Part shown: piece by piece, positions 36,930-46,055 of the stretch
How positions within the stretch are numbered: position 1 is the stretch's first letter
Layout: each line of letters opens with the position of its first letter
NCBI RefSeq assembly: GCF_041199995.1
Contig: NZ_CP165646.1
Location: 1,798,001-1,862,000, forward strand
Source of the DNA: Leptotrichia sp. HSP-342
Lineage (GTDB): Bacteria; Fusobacteriota; Fusobacteriia; Fusobacteriales; Leptotrichiaceae
DNA length: 64,000 bases
Direction of reading: 5' to 3'
Made by a program: the position numbers and the translations under genes
Notes under the pieces: generated by a model
What the model saw: the letters and a program-made list of their open reading frames with translations, nothing else
Database searches by the model: none
Told to the model about the DNA's origin: nothing

Positions 36930-36958
36930 ATTATAGCAGAAAAATAATACAAAATCAA
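36930..36958 (-). promoter_or_regulatory. Promoter of the arginine operon leader
   Basis: On the minus strand TTGATT (36958-36953), a 17-base spacer and TATAAT (36935-36930), with TGC in front as an extended -10. It lies about 45 bases before the leader-peptide start. No clear ARG-box palindrome was seen. Confidence 0.8.
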
Positions 36959-37024
36959 TATATTAAATATATAAATTTTAAATAATATCATTAATAAAAT
37001 TAATTCTTTAGCTTTTATAATTTT

Positions 37025-37759
37025 TTATTTTACAATTTCAAAATCAACTAATATTGGCAAATGATCTGAAAGCTGAGTTTGTATAACTTCATAACTTTTT
37101 ACTTTTATTTCCTTTGAACAAAGTATAAAGTCAAGTTCCCGCTTTGGATTCCAGCTCGGAAAAGTTGGCTCTTTCCTTATGTTTATATTTTGCAGATTAG
37201 AAGCCTGTAAAAACATCTCAATTTCCTCTTCTCCCCAGAACACATTAAAATCTCCAGCAACTATTACTGGCTTTTTACAGTTTTTCACAAAATTATAAAG
37301 CTGCACAATCTGTTTCTGTCTTGTTTTTCCACCAAGTGCCAAATGAACTAGAAACACTACTACATCTTTTGTTTCCACCTCAATAATCAATTTTTTCATT
37401 CCAATATCCAGATAATGAAATTCTTCCCGTAAAACAGGTTTTTTAGAAAGTAAGGCATTTCCCTGCTTTCTTACCATCGGGAATTTCATATAATTAGAAT
37501 CTTCCTCATATTTGTACTGATAAACATTATTATTTCTAGTAATTCTTCCAAGAAGCGTAGCTTGATTTTTGCTGTACATTCTAAACGAGCCAAGATCAAC
37601 TTCTACAAGTCCCACAATATCAGGCTTATATTTATTAATAAATTTCCCAATCCGATAAATATGCCTTACAGAGCGTCCCAAATACCCCCGTATATGTTTA
37701 AACGGCTGATTCAGATACTTTCCTGTTCCATATCGAATATTATACAAAAGAAATTTCAT
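37025..37759 (-). CDS. Endonuclease/exonuclease/phosphatase family protein
   Basis: A 244-residue metal-dependent phosphoesterase of the EEP fold. Motifs in order: LYNIRYGTG at the start, GLVEVD with the metal Glu, VAGDFNVFW, and LDFILCS...LSDHLPILVDF at the end. It has no signal peptide, so it is cytoplasmic. The substrate could be DNA, RNA or a phospholipid/phosphoinositide-like ester; sequence does not decide. Monocistronic, with AGAGG upstream. Confidence 0.85.
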   Translation of the reverse strand: MKFLLYNIRYGTGKYLNQPFKHIRGYLGRSVRHIYRIGKFINKYKPDIVGLVEVDLGSFRMYSKNQATLLGRITRNNNVYQYKYEEDSNYMKFPMVRKQGNALLSKKPVLREEFHYLDIGMKKLIIEVETKDVVVFLVHLALGGKTRQKQIVQLYNFVKNCKKPVIVAGDFNVFWGEEEIEMFLQASNLQNINIRKEPTFPSWNPKRELDFILCSKEIKVKSYEVIQTQLSDHLPILVDFEIVK

Positions 37760-37918
37760 TTCCTCTCACTTCTCTTTCCCGTATTTACAAAATTGTATTA
37801 TATTAAAATTACTTTATAACAATTCCAGTTTAAAATAAAAGCAATAAGTTATATGTAGCTATAAATACTCCATTACTTTTTACACATTTTTATTTTAATT
37901 TTATCAAATAATAAGTAT

Positions 37919-38563
37919 TTATTTTTTTACTATCCCAACTCCATCTCCAAACGAAAGCAATACAAAATTATACTCTTCATTCAATTTTTCTATAAATTCT
38001 TTAAGCCTTTTTACAATTGTCTTATATCTTTTCGGAATTTCTTCCTTATCTGTTGCAACCAGTCCACGAAACATTAGATTATCAATAAAAATAATTCCAT
38101 TTTCATTGAGAAGTTTATAACTCATTTCAAAAAACTTCAAATACTGACCTTTCGATGCATCAATAAAAATAAAATCATATTTCACATTCTTATCAAGTTT
38201 CGGAATTTCTTCCAAAGCATCTCCAAAAATCATCTTATTCTTTTCGAATAATCCAAGTTTCTTGAAATTTTCCACAGCTTTTCCATAACGAATTTCATCA
38301 ATTTCCATTGTTGTCAAAAAACCGCCATTTTCATTAGCGATTTGTGCCAAAAATAGTCCTGAGTATCCTGTTGCAGTTCCAATTTCCAAAATATTTTCAG
38401 CTTTAATATTTCTAGCTGTAAAAATCATATAATTTAGCACTTCATCTGTAATAATTGGTACATTTTGTTCCAAACTTTCGTTCTTTATCTTCTGTATAAT
38501 TTCATTCTTTATTTTAAACAAATTCTGTGCATATTTCGATGCTTCTATAAAATTTTCTATCAT
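37919..38563 (-). CDS. SAM-dependent O-methyltransferase, TrmR/YrrM-like
   Basis: 214 residues. SAM motif ILEIGTATGYSGLFLA, the metal/SAM acidic motif TMEIDEIRYG, FIFIDASKGQY and FIDNLMFRG. This is the cation-dependent catechol-type methyltransferase family. The Bacillus member YrrM (TrmR) methylates 5-hydroxyuridine at the tRNA wobble position, so that role is plausible. AAAGGG precedes the ATG. A GC-rich hairpin of unknown meaning lies in the 308-bp gap on its upstream side (38740-38768). Confidence 0.8.
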   Translation of the reverse strand: MIENFIEASKYAQNLFKIKNEIIQKIKNESLEQNVPIITDEVLNYMIFTARNIKAENILEIGTATGYSGLFLAQIANENGGFLTTMEIDEIRYGKAVENFKKLGLFEKNKMIFGDALEEIPKLDKNVKYDFIFIDASKGQYLKFFEMSYKLLNENGIIFIDNLMFRGLVATDKEEIPKRYKTIVKRLKEFIEKLNEEYNFVLLSFGDGVGIVKK

Positions 38564-38871
38564 AAATTTCCCTTTTTTCTTTTATTGTATATTGACATCC
38601 ATTTAAAATTAAATCTGTAAAATTTAAACAGCATACTTATTTTAAACTATCTTTATTATAATCCAAATTATTTTAGATAAACCAAACAATTTATTCCTAT
38701 TTTTAAAAACATATGTTATATTTATTTTATTCACTTATAATAAAAGCCCTGTCTCCCCTTTATTAGAATAGTTCGTAATAAATCCTGTATTTTAACAAAG
38801 AATATCATTATTTGTATTAAATCTAAAATTCTAATTTCCAACTTTAATCTTTCATATTTTTCATTTAATAT
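38564..38871. other. 308-bp intergenic region with an AT-stem hairpin
   Basis: The gap between the methyltransferase and GspF genes. TAATAAA and TTTATTA (about 38741-38767) flank the unusually C-rich AGCCCTGTCTCCCC. It may be a weak terminator for the gspF-side transcript. Nothing else is supported. Confidence 0.4.
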
Positions 38872-39915
38872 TTACAGCATTTCTCCCATTTTAAAAATAG
38901 GCAGCATAACTGAAAATACAATAAGCCCAATAATTATTCCAATAAAAATTATCGAAAGCGGCTCAAACATTTTCAAAAACCATTTTATTTTCTCACTAAC
39001 TTTTTCGTAATAAATTTCATTCAAATTAAAAAATGATATTTTCATTTCGCCAGTCTTTTCTCCAATTGCAAGGAAACTTACGTATTCATTATCAAAAAAA
39101 GTCGTATTTTTAAAGGATTTTTGAATACTCTCACCCTTTTCTATTTTCAAAATAATTTTTTTCAGTTCCTCATTTAAAATATAACTTTTAGAATTTGTAC
39201 ACATTTTTAGGGATTGAATCAATGGAACATTGGCATCTGTCAAAGAATACATATTTCTAGTAAAATTCAATATGCAAATATTTTTATACATTTGCCCAAT
39301 CATTTTTGTTTTTAAAAAAATTTTTTCAAAATTCTTTTCATTTTTTTCTTTCCAATTCTTTAATCCAAAAATTAAAAAAATTATGGCAATTAAAATAAAG
39401 ACACCATATTTATCCGTTATTTTACTAATATTTATTACAATTTGCGTAATTTTTGGCAATTCCTGCCCAATGTCAGAATAAATTAGGACAAATTTAGGTA
39501 CAACAAACTTTAACAATATAAACACAATTACTAATGCTGTAACTATAACTGTTACTGGATAAATGCTCAAATTTTTCACATCTTTTTTTATTTTCTGATT
39601 AAACTCGTATTTTTCATACAGATTCTTAAAGACTATTTCCAAATTTCCAGTTTCTTCCCCAATTTTTATCATTTCCATAAATTCCTTATTCATAGTAATC
39701 TTTGAAAAAGCCCTATGAAGAGGAACTCCCTTTTCAATTTGCTGTTTTGTAACAATTATCTTACTTTTCAAATCTCCGCTATAATTCTGTGCAACAATTC
39801 CAAGCGTATCAATTAGTGAAATTTTACCATTTAATAAATAATATACACTTTTAGTAAATGATAACAATTCTTTTTCATTAATTCCACTTTTATTATTCTT
39901 TACAATATTTATCAT
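38872..39915 (-). CDS. GspF/PilC-family inner-membrane platform protein
   Basis: 347 residues with the T2SS F fold: a helical N-terminal domain (KELLSFTKSVYYLLNGKISLIDTL), a membrane helix near 120-145, another near 170-190, a second helical domain repeat (LNFTRNMYSLTDANVPLIQSLK) and a C-terminal helix. It anchors the assembly ATPase in type IV pilus or type II secretion machines. A run of ten G residues occupies the ribosome-binding region instead of a normal AGGAGG. It is separated from the other pilus genes by rfaE1 and a ROK kinase. Confidence 0.85.
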   Translation of the reverse strand: MINIVKNNKSGINEKELLSFTKSVYYLLNGKISLIDTLGIVAQNYSGDLKSKIIVTKQQIEKGVPLHRAFSKITMNKEFMEMIKIGEETGNLEIVFKNLYEKYEFNQKIKKDVKNLSIYPVTVIVTALVIVFILLKFVVPKFVLIYSDIGQELPKITQIVINISKITDKYGVFILIAIIFLIFGLKNWKEKNEKNFEKIFLKTKMIGQMYKNICILNFTRNMYSLTDANVPLIQSLKMCTNSKSYILNEELKKIILKIEKGESIQKSFKNTTFFDNEYVSFLAIGEKTGEMKISFFNLNEIYYEKVSEKIKWFLKMFEPLSIIFIGIIIGLIVFSVMLPIFKMGEML

Positions 39916-39917
39916 TT

Positions 39918-39943
39918 TAATTAATCCCCCCCCCCTTGATTAA
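39918..39943. repeat. C10/G10 homopolymer within a palindrome
   Basis: Ten C residues (39926-39935; G10 in the sense of the downstream gene) are flanked by the inverted arms AATTAATC and GATTAATT. The tract is 10-20 bases before the GspF start codon at 39915. Confidence 0.85.
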
Positions 39944-39957
39944 TTACAAATCAATCA

Positions 39958-40845
39958 TTATTTTTTACTGTTTTCCAATGCAATTTTTCCCAATGCAATC
40001 GATCCGATAAATCCAGCTTCATCTCCAAGCCCTGGATAAACAACATAATCTTTAATTTTTTCTAAAATTTCCTCTTTTTGAACATAACCGTTTAAAAATT
40101 CCAGTACATATTTTCTAATTAATGGGAACAATTGCTGCTGTTTCATAACTCCTCCACCCATAATTATTTTTTGTGGCGATAAAATTAAAGTGTAATTCAC
40201 AACAGCCTGAGCCAAGTAATATGCTTCCATGTCCCAAACTTCATCTCTATCAGCAAGTTCAAATCCTTTTTTTCCCCATCTATCTTCTATTGCAGGCCCT
40301 GCTGCCATTCCTTCCATACAATCCTTATGGAAAGGGCATCTTCCTTCGAATTTATCATCTTTATGTCTTTTCAAGAATATGTGTCCCATTTCAGGGTGAG
40401 TCAAACCTTGAAGCATTTTCCCATCAACAACTGCTCCAGCCCCAATTCCAGTTCCAACAGTAATGTACATAACATTTTTCAAATTTTCTCCAGCACCCCA
40501 CCAGCTTTCCGCAAGCGCCGCTCCATTTACATCTGTATCAAATTCCATCGGAACATCATAATGTTTTTTCAACTCTCCTATCAAATCATAATCGCTCCAG
40601 TAAGGTTTTGGAGTTTTTGTAATATATCCGTAAGTTTTAGAGCCTTTTACAGGATCAATCGGTCCAAAACTCCCAACACCCATTACATCAAATTCCTTGT
40701 CTTTAAAATATTCAATAACTTGTGCCATTGTTTCTTCAGGAGTTGTAGTTGGAATACTTACTCTATCAATGATTTTCCCATCTTCAGTTCCCAATCCACA
40801 GATAAATTTTGTTCCCCCAGCTTCAACTGCTGCAATAATTGCCAT
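39958..40845 (-). CDS. scrK: ROK-family fructokinase
   Basis: A 295-residue sugar kinase. N-terminal phosphate loop AAVEAGGTKF, sugar-binding DTDVNGAALAE, VGTGIGAGAV, and the ROK zinc site H...C-x-x-H...C (MGHIFLKRH, GRCPFHKDC). The EMGH and GKKGFEL segments resemble the Bacillus YdhR/GmuE fructokinases. With the GH32 enzyme at 6 kb it would complete intracellular sucrose use, though the two genes are 34 kb apart. AAAGGAAG precedes the ATG. Confidence 0.85.
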   Translation of the reverse strand: MAIIAAVEAGGTKFICGLGTEDGKIIDRVSIPTTTPEETMAQVIEYFKDKEFDVMGVGSFGPIDPVKGSKTYGYITKTPKPYWSDYDLIGELKKHYDVPMEFDTDVNGAALAESWWGAGENLKNVMYITVGTGIGAGAVVDGKMLQGLTHPEMGHIFLKRHKDDKFEGRCPFHKDCMEGMAAGPAIEDRWGKKGFELADRDEVWDMEAYYLAQAVVNYTLILSPQKIIMGGGVMKQQQLFPLIRKYVLEFLNGYVQKEEILEKIKDYVVYPGLGDEAGFIGSIALGKIALENSKK

Positions 40846-40926
40846 AATTTCACTTCCTTTTCTTTTTAAATTTTTATTTGTATTTTTTTATTTTAAAACA
40901 CCTTTAAATCAAAGGACATTTCATTT

Positions 40927-41928
40927 TTATATATTTTTTAATATATTGTCATTATCCTTGTAAAATTCTATTATTTCATCTTGCGTTGCAGTAGCAGTTC
41001 CTATTTTTGCCACTACAATTCCAGATGCCATATTCGCAATTACCCCAGCCTCATACAAATCCGCTCCAGCACATATCGAAAGTAAAAATGTTGATATAAA
41101 GGTGTCTCCAGCCCCTGTAACATCATAAACTTCCCTTGCCACAGTCGGTATCCTCTTATGTTTTGCTCTAAACAGCGAAACTCCCTCTTCACTTCGAGTA
41201 AGCACAACGCTGTCCAGTTTTAAATCATCCTTTAACTGAGCCATTTTTTCAGCAATTTCTTCCTCGCTCGTAAATTTTTTCATTCCAAAATAATCCAAAA
41301 TTTCTTTTCTATTTGGAGTCATTGAAGTTGCTCCAACATAATTTTTAAAATTCTGCGGTTTTGGATCAACCATTACTTTTTTATTGTGTTTTTTTGCTAT
41401 TTCTATAATTCTTTCTGATAAATGTTTTGTAAGCAACCCTTTATTGTAATCAGAAATCAATACTGCATCAATATTTTCAATGTTTTTTTCAAAATTTTCC
41501 AAAAGTTGATTTTGAATATCTTGTGAAATATCAGCATCTTTTTCCCAATCCAGTCTAAGTAACTGTTGACCTTGTGACAAAACTCTGCTTTTAATAATTG
41601 TTGGACGTGTTTCATCCTTCACAATTCCAGCAGGATTCACATTTTTATCTTCAAGCTCCTTTATAAATTTTTCTCCATTTGCATCATTGCCAATTACTCC
41701 ATAAACAAAAACTTTTCCTTTAAGCGAAGTCAAGTTGTTCGCCACATTTGAAGCTCCTCCCAATACAAATCTTTCCTCTTCAATATTCACAATTGGAACA
41801 GGTGCTTCAGGAGAAATTCTGTTAACCTTCCCAATTAGATACTCATCTAGCATCATATCACCAATTACAGCAATCCTAACACTGTTAAATTTTTTTATTA
41901 TTTCTTCAAGTCTTTGAATTGAAATCAT
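40927..41928 (-). CDS. rfaE1: D-glycero-beta-D-manno-heptose-7-phosphate kinase
   Basis: A 333-residue PfkB-family kinase. VIGDMMLDEYLIGKVNRISPEAPVP is the HldE/RfaE N-terminal pattern, GGASNVANNL follows, and the anion-hole motif VTGAGDTF is near the C-terminus. The adenylyltransferase half of bifunctional HldE is absent, so a separate rfaE2 must exist if ADP-heptose is made. It points to a lipopolysaccharide with an inner-core heptose and hence to a Gram-negative envelope. Confidence 0.9.
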   Translation of the reverse strand: MISIQRLEEIIKKFNSVRIAVIGDMMLDEYLIGKVNRISPEAPVPIVNIEEERFVLGGASNVANNLTSLKGKVFVYGVIGNDANGEKFIKELEDKNVNPAGIVKDETRPTIIKSRVLSQGQQLLRLDWEKDADISQDIQNQLLENFEKNIENIDAVLISDYNKGLLTKHLSERIIEIAKKHNKKVMVDPKPQNFKNYVGATSMTPNRKEILDYFGMKKFTSEEEIAEKMAQLKDDLKLDSVVLTRSEEGVSLFRAKHKRIPTVAREVYDVTGAGDTFISTFLLSICAGADLYEAGVIANMASGIVVAKIGTATATQDEIIEFYKDNDNILKNI

Positions 41929-42091
41929 TTTTTTCCTTTCCTTAATTCAAATTCATTAATTTAAAATTTTCAATTATATTTTTAATTTTAAATCTTTATT
42001 TAGTATTATACTACATATTTTGGAAATTTGCAGTATAATTTGTAAAGTTTTTCATTTGAACTCAAAAAAATTTAAAATGATTATTTTTTTA

Positions 42092-43297
42092 TTAAGTTTT
42101 ATCTTGAATTACTGCTTCAATTTCAATGTAAATATCCCGCATTTCCCTATTAGTACGTCGATACTTAAACAATGGACCAATTATAGGAATTTTTGATAAT
42201 ACTGGTACTCTTCTTATCGTTTCCTTGCTCACATCCTGCTTTAGCCCTCCAATAAAAGTTGAGCCACCATTATTCAACGTAATTGTTGTTTTAGTCTGAT
42301 TCTTCTGTTTAGCTCCAGAAGATGCGTTATAGCTTGAAGTTAGCTTAAAGTTGCTTATTTCTGTATCAATTTTAAGCAGAATTTTCTTTATTCCATTAAT
42401 TTTTCTAATTTCAGGATTTATCCTAAAGACTATACCTGCTTCAGAAAAAATCGGCTCTACATATTCCGTATCTTTCTTTGTAGTCTTTTTTTCTCCAACA
42501 AGCACTTCCTCCGTAACCTTTAATTCCCCTTCCTCATTTTCCATAATCATAAGTGTCGGCATTGCTTCTATCCGTATATCTCCATTTTCTTTCAGCAAGT
42601 TAAAATCTATTCCTAAAAATCGTCCTCCTTTTGAAAAAATTGACGCAATCGAAACTTCTCCATTCAAAAATTTTGCCACCAGATTATCCTTAGTCGCATT
42701 AGAATTATTACTATTTATGCTCCAGTCGATTCCAAGTCGCTCAAACAGATTTGAACTTGTATCAATTATAGTTCCCTTTATTATAATCTGCTCCTTTTCC
42801 TTATCCAGCGACTTTATAATCCTTTTCATCTCCTCAACTTTACTCTCATCTCCACTAAAAATTATTTTATTATCAATTCCAATAACTTCAAATCCAAAAA
42901 ATCCATTAAGTGCCTCGGTAATATCCTTTACATTTCTGTATTCCAAGTCAACTTCCCCAGTTTTCTTTTTTACTTCCTTTACAGTCTGCTGTGCATTATT
43001 CTGATTCTGTCCCTGATTCTTATTTTCCTCTTTTTTAGTTACAGGATTATTATCTTTATTATCCTTTTTATTACTGTTTTTCCCCTTATTATCACTATTT
43101 TCCTTTTTTTCAGCCTGCACTTTCTTCGGAACTTCATAAATAAATATTTTTTTAGCATTTTCCACATCGCTCTTATTTACGTAATCAGCCGTTTTTGCTC
43201 CAAAAACATTACTCAAAGCAATCCAAAAAGCAAAAAAGCAAACAATTAACAATCTGTAACTTCTCTTTTTTTTCAAAATTCTAATCCCCACTTTCAA
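42092..43297 (-). CDS. Secretin (GspD/PilQ family), short form
   Basis: Up to 401 residues. An N-terminal hydrophobic segment (LLIVCFFAFWIALSNVFG) is followed by an Asn/Lys/Gln-rich linker (about 60-105), a small N-type domain (VDLEYRNVKDITEALNGFFGFE) and the secretin domain. The secretin domain includes EVLVGEKKTT, GGSTFIGGLKQD and VPVLSKIPIIGPLFKY. It is short for the family, with one N domain. The start is uncertain: TTG at 43297, or TTG at 43276 behind GTGGGG. It should form the outer-membrane channel of the pilus/secretion system encoded around it. Confidence 0.87.
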   Translation of the reverse strand: MKVGIRILKKKRSYRLLIVCFFAFWIALSNVFGAKTADYVNKSDVENAKKIFIYEVPKKVQAEKKENSDNKGKNSNKKDNKDNNPVTKKEENKNQGQNQNNAQQTVKEVKKKTGEVDLEYRNVKDITEALNGFFGFEVIGIDNKIIFSGDESKVEEMKRIIKSLDKEKEQIIIKGTIIDTSSNLFERLGIDWSINSNNSNATKDNLVAKFLNGEVSIASIFSKGGRFLGIDFNLLKENGDIRIEAMPTLMIMENEEGELKVTEEVLVGEKKTTKKDTEYVEPIFSEAGIVFRINPEIRKINGIKKILLKIDTEISNFKLTSSYNASSGAKQKNQTKTTITLNNGGSTFIGGLKQDVSKETIRRVPVLSKIPIIGPLFKYRRTNREMRDIYIEIEAVIQDKT

Positions 43298-43306
43298 ATA
43301 TGTGAT

Positions 43307-43873
43307 TTATACAATTTTCCCTTTATTTTCAACATTAATTTTCTTTTTGTCTATAACTTTCTCTATAAAGCCAAGCGAAATTTTAAATCCATCGCTTGTA
43401 AGTTCCATAAACATTTTGGAAGTATCGATATATTTTCTGCTTTTATTCACAAAATAAATAAATTTCCCAAAATCATTAAGACTTCCGTACATTGTAAAAT
43501 GAATATATTTAAGTCTGTATCCATTACGTTCCCACACATTTTCTGACTTTGAGATTTCCTTCATTTTAAGCCCGCTGTCATGCGAAAACACATAAATCAT
43601 CTTTTTAAATTCAGATTCATTTTTTATTGACAAAAACGACAATCTTTGAGTCAATGCCAATATTTGATTGTATTCGCCTATAATTCTTTCACGTTCTGAC
43701 TTTTTCTCCTCCACTACATCTACAATCTTACTTTCCAGATTCCTTTTATTCTCAATCAAAATCTTTCTATTATTCAAAACCTCTTTATATTTCCCATACT
43801 TTTTGTTAATACTTATCAGCATAAAAATAACTCCAGCCACAAGTATCAATATCTTCAAATTTAATTTTATCAT
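43307..43873 (-). CDS. PilO/GspM-like bitopic membrane protein
   Basis: 188 residues: one N-terminal membrane helix (ILILVAGVIFMLISI), a coiled-coil (about 30-70), then a small alpha/beta domain ending with FTMYGSLNDFGKFIYFV. That topology and its position between the PilMN-like gene and the secretin gene match PilO or GspM. Sequence similarity alone is weak. AGGAAG precedes the ATG. Confidence 0.6.
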   Translation of the reverse strand: MIKLNLKILILVAGVIFMLISINKKYGKYKEVLNNRKILIENKRNLESKIVDVVEEKKSERERIIGEYNQILALTQRLSFLSIKNESEFKKMIYVFSHDSGLKMKEISKSENVWERNGYRLKYIHFTMYGSLNDFGKFIYFVNKSRKYIDTSKMFMELTSDGFKISLGFIEKVIDKKKINVENKGKIV

Positions 43874-43976
43874 CTTATTTCTTCCTATATATCTTTATTC
43901 TATTAAAAAGTTTAATTACGCACTAAAACTTAAAAATTTCTGACTATTTGGCTTAAACTATTTAATATTTATCAAT

Positions 43977-45386
43977 TTAAAATGGTTCAAGTACATACTC
44001 AAAAACCGTTGCAGTATCATTATCCTTCAAATACCCCAATTCAGAGCTTGGATATTTTCTCAAAATATTATTCTCAAATTTTTCAAAATTACTAAAATTC
44101 TCCATCTCCCCCTGTACAGTCCACTTTGTATTCTCATAATTAATTTTCGTATAACCAATACCATTTTTACTATTTTCAATCAAAAATTTTATAACCGAAT
44201 AATATTCTCTCCTTTTTATCGCTCCATCAATTTCACGAAGTGTAGCAAGCTCCTTTGAATAATCTGGAATTTCCTCAGCCTTTTTCTTCAAATAATCCTT
44301 TTCTAGCGATTTTATCTCCTTCTGAATAATCTCATTTTCAACAGTTTTTTTCTCAAGTGGAATTGAATTATAAATCCAAAAATACCCAATGATACAAATT
44401 CCAGCAATAACAACATCAGAAAATTTTATATTTTTTACGCTCTCTTTATCAAAAATTGCCGTTTTATTCACAAAATCAGGACTATCCGAAAGTTCAGCCC
44501 CTGCAAATATAACTTTTACATCATTTTCTCCACTTCCAACAACTATCATATCTCCAAAATCAAAGTTTTCAACATCATACATATCCTCAGTTTTAAGCTC
44601 AATTTTTTCTATTTCAGTAATTTTTTCATCCACAATTAAAATTCTAAGGCTATTTTCTTCCCCAATCTGCAAAATATCTATTCTATCACTTTTATTCACT
44701 GACTTTACACCATTGCTAAAAATCTCTTGATTATCCCTACTCTCTTCATTTATATCAATTTCCTCTATTTCACCAAAATTCCTATCGATATCTAATTTTT
44801 CAATAACTCCTGTTTCCTGGACACTTTCAAAATTTCCTATCACATTATGAAAATTTTCTTCATTTCCAAAAAAATTATTTTCATTTTCAAAATTTTCATT
44901 CTGATTTATTTCAAAATTTCCGTCCCTATAGTAATTATAAACAGCCTCAAAATCTATTTTCAGCTCTGAAATTATCACAGAATATTTTTTCAGGCAATTT
45001 TTTACTTTATTAATCTCCCTTTTATCCAAATAAATATCTAAAAATTGATCTTCCAAATGATTTATAACCAATTTTCTATTCACAAAACTAATTTTTTTCT
45101 TAAAAATTTCCGAAATATCTTCCAAATTTATAGACTTTTTCTCTAACTTTTCAACATTATTTTCTTTTTTATGAGATTTTTCCACATTTTCTCCAAAATT
45201 ACTAAATAAGAAATATGAAAAATGTAAAATTACAGTCGCTTTCGTATTTTTTTCAATCTGATTTTCCTCAAAAAACGATTCTAAAGCCATTTCAAGCTCC
45301 TGATTTTCAAAAAAATATATTTCTTCATTAAAATATATATAAATCTTATTTTTACTTCTTATATATATTTTTATTTTTTCTCCCAT
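43977..45386 (-). CDS. PilM-PilN fused / GspL-like assembly protein
   Basis: About 469 residues. The cytoplasmic part (1 to about 330) contains an actin-like PilM/GspL outline and an acidic Asn/Glu-rich insert (about 170-225). One membrane helix (about 335-357, VVIAGICIIGYFWIYNSI) is followed by a coiled-coil and a PilN-like periplasmic domain. The fusion of PilM and PilN halves is the GspL arrangement. The ATG at 45386 follows AAAGGGGG. The call rests on topology and neighbours more than on motifs. Confidence 0.6.
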   Translation of the reverse strand: MGEKIKIYIRSKNKIYIYFNEEIYFFENQELEMALESFFEENQIEKNTKATVILHFSYFLFSNFGENVEKSHKKENNVEKLEKKSINLEDISEIFKKKISFVNRKLVINHLEDQFLDIYLDKREINKVKNCLKKYSVIISELKIDFEAVYNYYRDGNFEINQNENFENENNFFGNEENFHNVIGNFESVQETGVIEKLDIDRNFGEIEEIDINEESRDNQEIFSNGVKSVNKSDRIDILQIGEENSLRILIVDEKITEIEKIELKTEDMYDVENFDFGDMIVVGSGENDVKVIFAGAELSDSPDFVNKTAIFDKESVKNIKFSDVVIAGICIIGYFWIYNSIPLEKKTVENEIIQKEIKSLEKDYLKKKAEEIPDYSKELATLREIDGAIKRREYYSVIKFLIENSKNGIGYTKINYENTKWTVQGEMENFSNFEKFENNILRKYPSSELGYLKDNDTATVFEYVLEPF

Positions 45387-45439
45387 CACTCCCCCTTTAA
45401 TATTTTATCTTATTTCTAAATATTTCATTTTGAACAGTT

Positions 45440-46039
45440 CTATAAAAAACCTGATTCCAAAACCCTCATTTCCACTTCTAGTGAACTTAATCTCCTAAAT
45501 TCTACCTTTTCCTGAAACAATATCTCTTCATTCAAAATTTTCCTTGCAAAAACAACTTTCAATTCACTATAAACCTTATTTTCTTCAAGTGGTAAGTAAT
45601 ATTCATTATCACTACTGTCTCTTATTGACTTAACCTTATAATTCCCAACACTTTCAGCATCTTTTGCTAAAAAAATCAAATTTTTTATCTCAATAGCCTG
45701 CCCATTTTTTTTAAGAATACTGTCAAAATACCGCTCTTTCCTATCTAACAAAACTGTATTCCCATCGAATAAAAACCCTTTATTCAAAATTCGTTCTACA
45801 TTCTGATTTTCCTTCTGTACCAAAAATTTCTTCTCAACCTTATTTTCCTTTTGGCTTTTTAAAAATACCATTTCCTTTTTTTGTCGCACATAGTAAGCAA
45901 AATTAATTGAAAATGCTGAAATTATTGACAAAATTACCAAAACATAAACAAGGCTAGCACCCTCATTTCTTTTTTTTATATTCTTATTTTCCCCCCAAAG
46001 TTTTATATTTTTCAATAACCTAAAATATCTATTCCCCAT
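45440..46039 (-). CDS. Pilus-assembly protein with prepilin-like N-terminus (GspK/PilX-like)
   Basis: About 199 residues from the ATG at 46039 (GAGG nine bases upstream; the TTG five codons earlier overlaps that site). A long basic leader ends in NEG-ASLVYVLVILSIISAF, a hydrophobic pseudopilin helix without the usual Glu5. That resembles GspK or PilX minor pilins. The remainder is unrecognised beta/alpha sequence. It lies 16 bp after the preceding pseudopilin gene. Confidence 0.6.
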   Translation of the reverse strand: MGNRYFRLLKNIKLWGENKNIKKRNEGASLVYVLVILSIISAFSINFAYYVRQKKEMVFLKSQKENKVEKKFLVQKENQNVERILNKGFLFDGNTVLLDRKERYFDSILKKNGQAIEIKNLIFLAKDAESVGNYKVKSIRDSSDNEYYLPLEENKVYSELKVVFARKILNEEILFQEKVEFRRLSSLEVEMRVLESGFL

Positions 46040-46055
46040 TATCCAAAACCTCAAT

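Noticed and set aside
38740..38768. The C-rich hairpin in the 38.7 kb gap as a regulatory RNA.
   Set aside because: The stem is only A-T pairs and no promoter or terminator combination is convincing.
42351..43004. A 217-codon plus-strand open frame opposite the secretin gene.
   Set aside because: Long, but it is antisense to clear secretin motifs and its translation is a Ser/Phe/Ile-rich shadow without a convincing ribosome site.
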